This document shows, one piece after another, positions 1 to 6,045 of a DNA stretch of 6,045 bases (positions are counted from its first letter, which is position 1; each line of letters opens with the position of its first letter). Made by a program: the position numbers and the translations under genes. The stretch lies in NCBI GenBank assembly GCA_964565665.1, contig CAZMFZ010000159.1, positions 1 through 6,045 on the forward strand, written 5' to 3'. The notes below the pieces were generated by a model. It ran no database searches. It worked only from the letters and a program-made list of their open reading frames with translations, and had not been told where the DNA came from. This stretch comes from CAZMFZ01 sp964565665. GTDB lineage: Bacteria > Bacteroidota > Bacteroidia > Cytophagales > UBA9547.

Positions 1-46
1 GGTGAGTAAATTTATATATATCTATTTTACTTTAGGTAGATTACTC
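1..46. other. Short intergenic end downstream of the operon
   Basis: These 46 AT-rich bases follow the last stop. GAGTAA at 4-9 and TTACTC at 41-46 are inverted copies, with a nested GTAAA (6-10) and TTTAC (26-30) as an alternative. The stems are only 5-6 bp, the loops are long, and no T-tract follows on the minus strand, so I do not call a terminator. The real operon end may lie further left. Confidence 0.4.
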
Positions 47-451
47 TCAAAGAATAGCATTATATTTTAATATTTCAACCAAATTTCCAATTTTAAGTGG
101 TTTTTCTAATAAATCGAGTACTAGCGAATTGGCCTTCGCTCGAGTAATGTCTCCAAAATCTAAGGTAGACGATACCATAATCACATGACTTTTAAATTTG
201 TTAAAGTTTTTTAATTGCTCACATTCCTTTAGAAACTCAAATCCGTCCATTTCTGGCATTTGAATATCAAGAACTATCAAATCTGGCCAAGTGCTTACAT
301 CATTATCCTTCAAAAAATTCAAGGCTTCCACTGGGCTATGAAAAGGAGTAATTGATTTCGTAATATTAACACTTTCAATAAATTTTTGACATAAAAACAA
401 ATCCAATTTATTGTCGTCTATGAGCATTACAGATAATTTTGCTGTCGTCAT
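47..451 (-). CDS. Single-domain CheY-like response regulator
   Basis: This 134-residue protein is a lone receiver with no output domain. Visible receiver residues are D12/D13 in MLIDDN, phosphoacceptor D62 in LIVLDIQMPEMDG, S95/T96 in IMVSST at the beta-4 switch position, and K117 in LLEKPLK. Length and motif spacing fit a complete stand-alone receiver; DGFEFL after the phosphorylation site is common in such short regulators in Bacteroidota and cyanobacteria. The ATG at 451 sits in the stop of the receiver-kinase gene (ATGA), implying translational coupling, so that kinase is the likely phosphodonor. A stand-alone receiver works by protein-protein contact or as a relay or phosphate sink, so the end target cannot be read from the window. 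It is the last gene before the left edge, and the stop TGA at 49-47 leaves 46 bases of AT-rich DNA. Confidence 0.93.
   Translation of the reverse strand: MTTAKLSVMLIDDNKLDLFLCQKFIESVNITKSITPFHSPVEALNFLKDNDVSTWPDLIVLDIQMPEMDGFEFLKECEQLKNFNKFKSHVIMVSSTLDFGDITRAKANSLVLDLLEKPLKIGNLVEILKYNAIL
448..451 (-). promoter_or_regulatory. Stop-start overlap ATGA between receiver-kinase and lone receiver
   Basis: The minus-strand ATGA joins the start of the lone receiver gene to the TGA stop of the receiver-kinase gene. Four-base overlaps of this kind usually mean translational coupling, and here they support the two proteins being a kinase-receiver pair. Confidence 0.75.
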
Positions 452-1542
452 TTTTCGATTTTATTAGGTATAGATATTTCAAATGAAGTACCCACATTTG
501 GGGTAGAATGTACATTTATTGTGCCTGAAAGTTTAGATAATGCTTCTTTTACAATATATAAGCCTATGCCAGTACCTTCTTTGTGTTTGGTGTTTTGTGT
601 TCTAAAAAACAATTTAAAAATATTTTCAATATGCCGTTGTAAAATACCCACACCATTGTCGGAAATAGTTATCTGTGCAGATTTATTGGTAACAATAATT
701 TTTATTTTTACATAATGATACTCAACGGCTGGATTTTGGTATTTGATGGCATTTGATACTAGATTGCTAATTACGATACGTATTCTAAAAGCATCGCCAA
801 TAAATGCGGCTTCATTTTCAATTTCTGTTTGAAATTCAATGGTTTGATCTTGATGCTTTTGTGAGTCAATTATATCTTTTATCAACCAATTGAAATCAAT
901 ATTTTCAAGTGTTTCTTCTGCCCTTATATTTTTATAATATTCAATGCTGCTTTTAATGTAATCATCAAGTTTTACTACGCTAGTTTCTATTAAATGAAGA
1001 TATTGGACACAATCCTCTTTAGTGGAATCATTCATTTTGGCCAACTGTACTACGCCAAGTATCGACATTAATGGAGATCGTAAATCGTGAGAAATACTAT
1101 ATATAAATCTATTGAGCTCATCATTTGTCTTTTGTAAAAGAAAGTTTTTTTCTTTTATTTCCATGCGTGAGGTGTATAAATCTGCACAGTTTTCAATCGC
1201 TAAAGCGAGCTTGTCCCAATCCCAAGGTTTTGGAATGTACTTTGTAACTTGCCCACGATTGATTGCCTGAATAACAATATCAATATCTGACTGGCCTGTG
1301 ATAAGTAAACGTATGCAGTCTGGAAATTTTTCGATGGTGCGTTCTAAAAATTCGATGCCTGAGGTATTGGGCATTTTCTGATCGGAAATAATAATATTTA
1401 CCGTTATACTATCTATTATGCGCAATGCTTCAGAAGCACCTATGGCAGTATAAACTTCGTATTCTTTTCTGAAAAAGGCCCTAAAAGAAGCCAAGTTGTT
1501 TTCTTCATCATCTACATATAATATTTTTATTTTATCGGCCAT
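448..1542 (-). CDS. Receiver-histidine kinase fusion, cytosolic
   Basis: This 364-residue soluble protein has a receiver at the N terminus and a kinase at the C terminus, the reverse of most hybrid kinases. The receiver (residues 4-120) has acidic D11/D12, phosphoacceptor D54 in IISDQKMP, T82 in LLITGQ and K105 in PKPWDWDKL. The SDQKMP and KPWDW signatures are typical of RpfG-like receivers, here attached to a kinase instead of an HD-GYP domain. A short helical linker (122-146) leads to a HisKA domain with H152 in ISHDLRSP, an N-box with N260 and N264, a G1 box DNGVG at 295-299 and a G2 box GTGIGL at 323-328. All key residues are present. It lacks signal peptide, membrane helices and PAS/GAF domains, so its only visible input is phosphorylation at D54, plausibly by the membrane kinase 22 bp upstream. 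Its likely output is phosphotransfer to the receiver encoded next, whose ATG overlaps its TGA stop (ATGA). Domain calls are strong; the partner choice is inferred from gene order. Confidence 0.93.
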   Translation of the reverse strand: MADKIKILYVDDEENNLASFRAFFRKEYEVYTAIGASEALRIIDSITVNIIISDQKMPNTSGIEFLERTIEKFPDCIRLLITGQSDIDIVIQAINRGQVTKYIPKPWDWDKLALAIENCADLYTSRMEIKEKNFLLQKTNDELNRFIYSISHDLRSPLMSILGVVQLAKMNDSTKEDCVQYLHLIETSVVKLDDYIKSSIEYYKNIRAEETLENIDFNWLIKDIIDSQKHQDQTIEFQTEIENEAAFIGDAFRIRIVISNLVSNAIKYQNPAVEYHYVKIKIIVTNKSAQITISDNGVGILQRHIENIFKLFFRTQNTKHKEGTGIGLYIVKEALSKLSGTINVHSTPNVGTSFEISIPNKIEK

Positions 1543-1564
1543 ATGTTTTAGCGTTGCAATTATG

Positions 1565-3712
1565 TTACAATAACTCGATTTTTTTATGCAATGTCAAAAT
1601 AATTTTAGTACCGCTTTCGTATTCCGATTCTATTTCTATTCTACCATGGTGACTTTCCATGATTTTAAATACAATTGACATACCAAGCCCTGTACCCGAA
1701 CCAACGTCTTTTGTTGTAAAAAAAGGCTCAAAAATCTTGGCTTTTACTTCTGGCTTCATGCCCATGCCAGTGTCTACAATGGTTACGCATACATTTTCGC
1801 CATCGGTATAGGTAGCGATAGTGAGCTCATGTTTTTGCTGCGTTTTTTTTTGCACCATTGCATCAATGGCATTGTTGAAAATATTCATAAACACCTGATT
1901 GAGCTTGCCCGGGTAGCATTCTACAGATGGAATATCGCCCAAATTCATAGTTAGTTTTATATAATCGGGAATATTGCTTCTAATCAAAACCAAGGTAGAT
2001 TTTATGCCATCATTTAAGTTGGCAAGTTTCAAATCGCTTTCGTCTAGCCTGGAAAAATTCTTTAAGCCCGACACAATTTCGGCTGTTCTTTTTGCCCCAT
2101 CTTCAATGCCAGACAAAAGTTGGTCTATCTCATTTTTAATATAGTTGATGTCTATTTCATTTTTAAATGTCTCTATATCTTTCAATTGATGCTCTAATTG
2201 GTCGTTTGGAGTTAGAGATTCATATTTTGTAAGCACATCAAAAACATCTTTAATATCCATTTTCAAAGGCTTTACATTGGCACTTACAAAATTGATAGGG
2301 TTGTTGATTTCGTGGGCAATGCCTGCGGTGAGCTGCCCAAGAGAGGCCATTTTTTCAGCATCTACCAGCTGGCTCTGGGTGTCTTTGAGATTACTAAGGG
2401 TAACGCCAAGTTCTATATTGGCTACTTCCAATGCCTGCGTTCTTTCGTGTACTTTTTTCTCAAGCACAATATTTTGCTCTGTAATAAGATTTTTATTTTC
2501 CTGCAAAGCAATAAGCATTTCGAGTTGCGATTCTTCTTTTTCTTTTTTCAGGATATTTATACGGTCGGCTAGAGCGAAGGAAAGAATAATTACTTCAAGT
2601 GCCGAGCCTATTTGAATTATGTAATTTGTAAAATGATTAAATGGTAGAATGCCAAAATTTCTTAACGTAAATACAGTTACACCTAACAATAAAATTGTCC
2701 AAGCTGCAAGAAAAAAATAAGCAGGTTTGTATTTTTTTCTTGCAATTGTGTAAGCAATGTAAATGATGAACAAAGAGAGCAAAAGGGCATTTGTATCAAT
2801 AAGCTTATGGCTTAGTATATTATAATCTAACAGGCTTAAGCAAATTGCTACTAAATAAGCTGTGATAAAAACAGGGAAAATTTTATTGTGTTTGGGAACA
2901 TATACTTTTGTTTGAAGAAAGTTTCTCAAGAATACTATTGCGAAAATACCTCCCATTGCAGGAAAAATTATAACACTATGATTAGCAAACCAAGGAAAAT
3001 TTGGCCACAAATACTTAAATCCGTAGCCTTGTAAAGTAGCTTGCATTAAACCAAAAAAAAATATATAGCTGACATAATATAAATAGCTTTTATCATTGAC
3101 TATAAAATATATAAATAAGTTATACAATATCATCACTATTAATATTCCAAATTGAATGCCCGATATTGTATCGCTTATTATTAAAGATTCTGCTAGGTTT
3201 TGAGGGGATATAATGGAAAGAGGGATAAGCAATTGTTCTTTGCTTTGCACTTTTAGATAATAAACCTTTGTTTCATTTTTATTAATATTTAAATCAAACA
3301 AATAGTTTTGATGATTATATTTCCTGTTGGAAAATTTATAATTATCACCTGATCTGTGAATAAGGTACCTATTATCTTTATAATTATCATATAAAGCTAT
3401 TTCATTCATTAATGGATAGGCCAATTCCAACATCATTAGATTACTGTTAGAAATATTTTTAATTCTGAACTTTATCCAATAACAAGAATTTGTAACTCCC
3501 ATGTTGGGAACTTCATTTTTACTATTAATAAAAGAGTTATTTTTCTTTACTACCTCATTAAATTGCAAAGTTTGAGACCTATCTTCCAATATATTGATAT
3601 TTTTACCAATGTATCTATATACAGATTCATCAAAAAATATTATAGTCTCCTGACAACATAATTTAAATGTTACTATTAAAGATAAAATTACACCATATGT
3701 GATTTTCTTCAT
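1565..3712 (-). CDS. 7TMR-DISM sensor histidine kinase
   Basis: This 715-residue membrane kinase should sense an extracytoplasmic or membrane ligand and autophosphorylate on His. Residues 1-20 look like a signal peptide (KK, then a hydrophobic run); the double Cys at 19-20 does not fit a lipobox. Residues 25-165 form a periplasmic beta domain of the 7TMR-DISMED2 type, with CYWIKFRIKN at 77-86 and LELAYPLMNEIALYDN at 95-110. Seven hydrophobic segments follow at about 184-204, 210-229, 244-264, 278-297, 308-324, 330-350 and 362-382. A coiled coil spans about 385-452. The kinase core has an H-box GQLTAGIAHEINNP with H467, an extended dimerisation helix to about 550, an N-box with N610 and N614, a G1 box DTGMG at 647-651, an F-box FEPFFTTK at 661-668 and a G2 box GSGTGLG at 671-677. 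All catalytic motifs are intact, so it should be active. The ATG at 3712 precedes the signal peptide, 28 bp after the GNAT gene. There is no attached receiver; the next gene supplies one. Confidence 0.93.
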   Translation of the reverse strand: MKKITYGVILSLIVTFKLCCQETIIFFDESVYRYIGKNINILEDRSQTLQFNEVVKKNNSFINSKNEVPNMGVTNSCYWIKFRIKNISNSNLMMLELAYPLMNEIALYDNYKDNRYLIHRSGDNYKFSNRKYNHQNYLFDLNINKNETKVYYLKVQSKEQLLIPLSIISPQNLAESLIISDTISGIQFGILIVMILYNLFIYFIVNDKSYLYYVSYIFFFGLMQATLQGYGFKYLWPNFPWFANHSVIIFPAMGGIFAIVFLRNFLQTKVYVPKHNKIFPVFITAYLVAICLSLLDYNILSHKLIDTNALLLSLFIIYIAYTIARKKYKPAYFFLAAWTILLLGVTVFTLRNFGILPFNHFTNYIIQIGSALEVIILSFALADRINILKKEKEESQLEMLIALQENKNLITEQNIVLEKKVHERTQALEVANIELGVTLSNLKDTQSQLVDAEKMASLGQLTAGIAHEINNPINFVSANVKPLKMDIKDVFDVLTKYESLTPNDQLEHQLKDIETFKNEIDINYIKNEIDQLLSGIEDGAKRTAEIVSGLKNFSRLDESDLKLANLNDGIKSTLVLIRSNIPDYIKLTMNLGDIPSVECYPGKLNQVFMNIFNNAIDAMVQKKTQQKHELTIATYTDGENVCVTIVDTGMGMKPEVKAKIFEPFFTTKDVGSGTGLGMSIVFKIMESHHGRIEIESEYESGTKIILTLHKKIELL

Positions 3713-3740
3713 CTAGTGTTCATAAATAAATTTTGTATAA
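3713..3740 (-). other. 28-bp gap before the sensor kinase, no clear promoter
   Basis: This is the longest gap between genes in the window and is almost purely A+T. On the minus strand I find no Bacteroidota-type -7 element (TAnnTTTG) in it or in the end of the GNAT gene, and no purine-rich ribosome binding site. An out-of-frame ATG at 3723 gives a four-codon reading frame (M-N-T-R) whose TGA overlaps the kinase ATG; this may be chance. The gap is too short to hold a full promoter by itself, so read-through from the enzyme genes is the simplest view. Confidence 0.5.
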
Positions 3741-4424
3741 TTATAATTTAAGGTCGTATTCCAATTCAAAATTGGTATTTCTAGCACTTTCTACCTTAAT
3801 TTGATTTGGATTTCTTCTTAAATCAAAAATCGATTCCCTGTCATCAGCATTTGCTGAATGTAAATTATTTGGATCTTTTAAAATCATTACTGTGGCTAAA
3901 AAATCTTCTTTAGGATAATAGAATGTGCCATTATTACCTAAAGATGTTTTTATTTCAAATCCTACTTTTTGTGCCATAGCTACTGTATACGAGGCACATA
4001 GTGCAAATAAAGAATTTAATTCTAACTGGCTTACAATTGAAACCCCTGCTTTTGTAAGTAGAAAACTTCCTATACCCATACCAGCAATTTCCCTTGAATT
4101 CCATAGACCACAAAATTCTCCTGTTCCTTTTTCACTGTATTTTTCGATTGTTTTATGGATACGATTGTCCATACTTGAGATGGCACTTTCAATTGGCAAA
4201 GCTTGCGTGCCCCCAAAACACTTAATTCTAGCCCCACCTAATATTTTTTTTTCTAGCTCGACAGCAATTACATAAACTGTCGGATCATCTTTCCACTCAA
4301 TATTTGCTGATGTGACTTTTGTCACTCCAAATAATTCTAATATTCTACTATGCCCTTCTATAAATTTAAGACTTCTTTCTGGGTCGTCAACTGCTTTAAA
4401 AGCTTTAATTTTAATCATATTCAT
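3741..4424 (-). CDS. GNAT-fold acyltransferase-like protein (substrate unknown)
   Basis: This 227-residue cytosolic protein has no signal peptide or membrane segment. Residues 48-80 give a strand pair, YVIAVELEKKILGGARI, followed by a loop ending ALPIE. Residues 104-123 hold FCGLWNSREIAGMGIGSFLL, which matches GNAT motif A (beta-4, the glycine-rich acyl-CoA pyrophosphate loop G115-x-G117-x-G119, then helix 3). Residues 137-156 (NSLFALCASYTVAMAQKVGF) match motif B, including the usual (K/S)xGF ending. The N-terminal half, with a GGAR...LPIE pattern before the acyl-CoA loop, loosely recalls LuxI, FeeM and PEP-CTERM-linked acyltransferases; this is a weak resemblance, not an assignment. The last 45 residues are polar and belong to no domain I recognise. 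The ATG at 4424 overlaps the upstream stop by one base; a second in-frame ATG at 4418 is an alternative start. Tight coupling to the ThiF/nitroreductase gene suggests both act on one substrate. The GNAT fold is fairly secure, the reaction is not. Confidence 0.8.
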   Translation of the reverse strand: MNMIKIKAFKAVDDPERSLKFIEGHSRILELFGVTKVTSANIEWKDDPTVYVIAVELEKKILGGARIKCFGGTQALPIESAISSMDNRIHKTIEKYSEKGTGEFCGLWNSREIAGMGIGSFLLTKAGVSIVSQLELNSLFALCASYTVAMAQKVGFEIKTSLGNNGTFYYPKEDFLATVMILKDPNNLHSANADDRESIFDLRRNPNQIKVESARNTNFELEYDLKL

Positions 4425-4426
4425 TA
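4422..4426 (-). promoter_or_regulatory. Stop-start overlap TAATG between fusion enzyme and GNAT gene
   Basis: On the minus strand the stop TAA of the ThiF/nitroreductase gene and the ATG of the GNAT gene share one A. No purine-rich ribosome binding site lies just upstream, so reinitiation after the upstream stop is the likely way the GNAT gene is translated. This would tie the two enzymes together in amount. The arrangement is seen directly; the coupling is inferred. Confidence 0.7.
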
Positions 4427-6045
4427 GTTACAGAATTCTAGTGTTCTGTCAATAGGTAGTCTTAATGATTGAGTTTTAGGTATATCAGCAATGCAAAGTC
4501 TGAACAGAAATACCTCAGCTGAATTATCGTTTACCGAAAATACTTTTTTAAATCTTTCTCTTAATAACCCAATTTCCTCATTCATTATAACAGGCATTCC
4601 TACTCCTTCACCATGAATATGTCTGATAAAAAACATTAAAGGTACAAGTAGAGGCTGAACACCTATCTTTTTTTCTGTTGCACTTAGCCACATACGTTGC
4701 CATGCTCTTCCTCCATTTATAAAATTTTCTTTGTTATAGTTCGGCATAGTAATAAAGCCAATCGCAGAAGCTGATTGTACTACTTTATTTGTCATTTTTC
4801 TAAATGCTGTACCTTTATCCCAATCTCTCAAATGGCGAATTGTATCGCTATCCTTTGCTAATTTAAATCCTGCAAACTCTCCTGCAGTGATATCTATGGT
4901 GGCAATATCTACACCATCTCTTTTCTCAAGATTTTCTTTTTCAGTCCATCTGATTTCATTTTTGAATAGGTCATTGTGACACTGGGGATGCAGAAGACGT
5001 ATTCTATCTGCAGAGGCTATAATTTCTTGAAGCTCAATCAATCCAGCTTCAGAGTCCACAAATTGTATTTGTGCTAGGGGTATAGTTTCAGTTACAGACT
5101 TTAAATCATGATATACTGTAGGTTCTATCATTTGTCTCAATCGAATGTTTCTGTTAGTATGTCGTTTTTCTATTGTATTAGCAAGTTCATCTAAAATGTG
5201 AGGTTCTACACCATGTATGTCACAATTTTCTTTAAAAAATTTTATCAGAGCTACAACTTGTAAATTAGTTTCCATGGGAAATATTTCTACTTTAATATCA
5301 TATTTAAGCTGATGAGTTTTTAGAACAAGATTTTCTATTGCTGCTCCTAATGATGAATAAGCTGATACATCGTTATAATCAAGAAATGATCTGTTTCTTG
5401 ATTTATCATAATAAAGTATAAGATTTTTCCCCTTACTTAGCCACTTCCATGGTTGACAATTTCCACCGGATGGTGCAGTATTTGCAGCATTTACTAATTG
5501 AATTATTTCTTCTTTTGATAATTTAATTTGTTCGGTGGATTCATTAAAATTTAAATTGTTTGCCGCAGCCTCCATACTAGTTCTAGTTAGTGGTTCGCTA
5601 TCATACACATCAAAATTTTGATAGTCCTTTACAGTTAAGGTTAATTTGTCTGAAATAATAGATTCTAAATCCACATAGTATCTTCCCGAATCGTGAAACT
5701 GATTAAGTAAAATTCTTCTGCTTACATCTGTAGTTAATCCTCCTCCGAGTGTTACGGCAGACGCTAATTGTGGCCAAGTGCTTATGCTTTCCTCTACTTC
5801 AAGCATGGAAGCTTTTAGTCGAGACGAAAGGCTTTCTTCCCCTGTCATGGGTAAAATAAAAGGAACCTTCTCTTCATTACTTAAACCTGTCAATTTTGTG
5901 GTATCCAGATGGTCAATCAGCCCATGTAGAATGGGTCTATCTGGTTCGAGGTCAAATCTTTCAATATCTATCATACCTCTATCACTCGTGTCCATCACCA
6001 CAGGAATTTTCAATGCTTTGGCTTTGTAACGGCATAAAATTTTAA
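4424..6045 (-). CDS. Rv1355c-like ThiF/E1-like + nitroreductase fusion, 5'-truncated by window edge
   Basis: This is the C-terminal 539 residues of a larger protein; the frame stays open to the window edge. The first possible start inside the window (TTG at 6013-6011) is an internal Leu codon, because the residues before it (CRYKAKA) run smoothly into a ThiF-type strand, KIPVVMDTSDRG. Counting that Leu as 1: residues 1-125 are the end of a ThiF/MoeB-like fold (DIERFDLEPDRPILHGL at 16-32, STWPQLASAVTLGGG at 78-92). Residues 165-529 are an FMN nitroreductase-like domain with APSGGNCQPW at 180-189, RHTNR at 284-288 and GGRAWQRMWLSATEKKIG at 434-451. At about 365 residues this domain is longer than a usual nitroreductase (about 200) and recalls Acg-type proteins. 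The order matches M. tuberculosis Rv1355c (about 715 aa, annotated MoeY), so roughly 170-200 residues, including the ATP-binding glycine loop, should be missing. Expected chemistry is ATP-dependent carboxylate activation plus flavin redox; the substrate is unknown. The visible ThiF part lacks the CxxC pairs of MoeB/ThiF. It ends in TAATG shared with the next gene. Confidence 0.85.
   Translation of the reverse strand, partial: KILCRYKAKALKIPVVMDTSDRGMIDIERFDLEPDRPILHGLIDHLDTTKLTGLSNEEKVPFILPMTGEESLSSRLKASMLEVEESISTWPQLASAVTLGGGLTTDVSRRILLNQFHDSGRYYVDLESIISDKLTLTVKDYQNFDVYDSEPLTRTSMEAAANNLNFNESTEQIKLSKEEIIQLVNAANTAPSGGNCQPWKWLSKGKNLILYYDKSRNRSFLDYNDVSAYSSLGAAIENLVLKTHQLKYDIKVEIFPMETNLQVVALIKFFKENCDIHGVEPHILDELANTIEKRHTNRNIRLRQMIEPTVYHDLKSVTETIPLAQIQFVDSEAGLIELQEIIASADRIRLLHPQCHNDLFKNEIRWTEKENLEKRDGVDIATIDITAGEFAGFKLAKDSDTIRHLRDWDKGTAFRKMTNKVVQSASAIGFITMPNYNKENFINGGRAWQRMWLSATEKKIGVQPLLVPLMFFIRHIHGEGVGMPVIMNEEIGLLRERFKKVFSVNDNSAEVFLFRLCIADIPKTQSLRLPIDRTLEFCN

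Noticed and set aside
1..46. Inverted GAGTAA/TTACTC pair as a terminator.
   Set aside because: The stem is six A/T-rich pairs with a 31-base loop and no following T-tract; too weak to call.
2277..2615. Plus-strand open frames opposite the sensor kinase, and similar ones at 521-715, 3925-4275 and 5778-6029.
   Set aside because: They are antisense to genes with clear conserved motifs, show low-complexity Ser/Phe/Cys-rich translations and match no recognisable domain.
3653..3658. Double Cys at residues 19-20 of the sensor kinase as a lipoprotein signal.
   Set aside because: The preceding residues (F-K-L, then K-L-C) do not fit the lipobox, and a polytopic kinase does not need a lipid anchor.
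3709..3723. Four-codon upstream frame overlapping the sensor kinase start (ATGA).
   Set aside because: So short a frame in AT-rich DNA is easily chance, and no ribosome binding site supports its use.
3730..3760. TATAAT-like string upstream of the sensor kinase as a promoter.
   Set aside because: Such strings are expected in this A+T-rich DNA; no matching -35 or Bacteroidota -33/-7 pair is present at proper spacing.
284..5784. Exact 14-base repeat TGGCCAAGTGCTTA at 284-297 and 5771-5784.
   Set aside because: Both copies lie in coding DNA and encode a similar STWP(D/Q)L stretch in unrelated proteins; a single 14-base match in 6 kb is likely chance.

Overview
The window is a compact, AT-rich stretch with five genes, all on the minus strand and read from right to left. 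Features pointing to Bacteroidota are the low GC content, the lack of Shine-Dalgarno-like purine tracts before the starts, and a 7TMR-DISM histidine kinase next to a short stand-alone receiver. The phylum call is an inference from style; I cannot name a genus. No RNA gene, mobile element, CRISPR array or clear repeat family is visible.

Layout in transcription order: (1) 6045-4424, the C-terminal 539 residues of a ThiF/E1-like plus nitroreductase fusion resembling Mycobacterium tuberculosis Rv1355c; its 5' part lies beyond the right edge. (2) 4424-3741, a GNAT-fold acyltransferase-like protein, sharing one base with gene 1 (TAATG). (3) 3712-1565, a membrane sensor histidine kinase with a periplasmic DISMED2-like domain, seven membrane helices, a coiled coil and a kinase core. 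(4) 1542-448, a cytosolic receiver-histidine kinase fusion. (5) 451-47, a single-domain CheY-like receiver, overlapping gene 4 by four bases (ATGA). The gaps are -1, 28, 22 and -4 bp, so the set looks like one operon whose promoter lies outside the window.

The most interesting reading is that the window joins a small-molecule biosynthesis pair (adenylating/flavin fusion enzyme plus acyltransferase) to a complete phosphosignalling chain: membrane kinase, receiver-kinase, stand-alone receiver. The enzymes could make or modify a metabolite that the DISM kinase senses, or the signalling chain could control the enzymes. This is an inference from gene order and domain content. No receiver carries a DNA-binding or enzymatic output domain, so the final target is not visible here.
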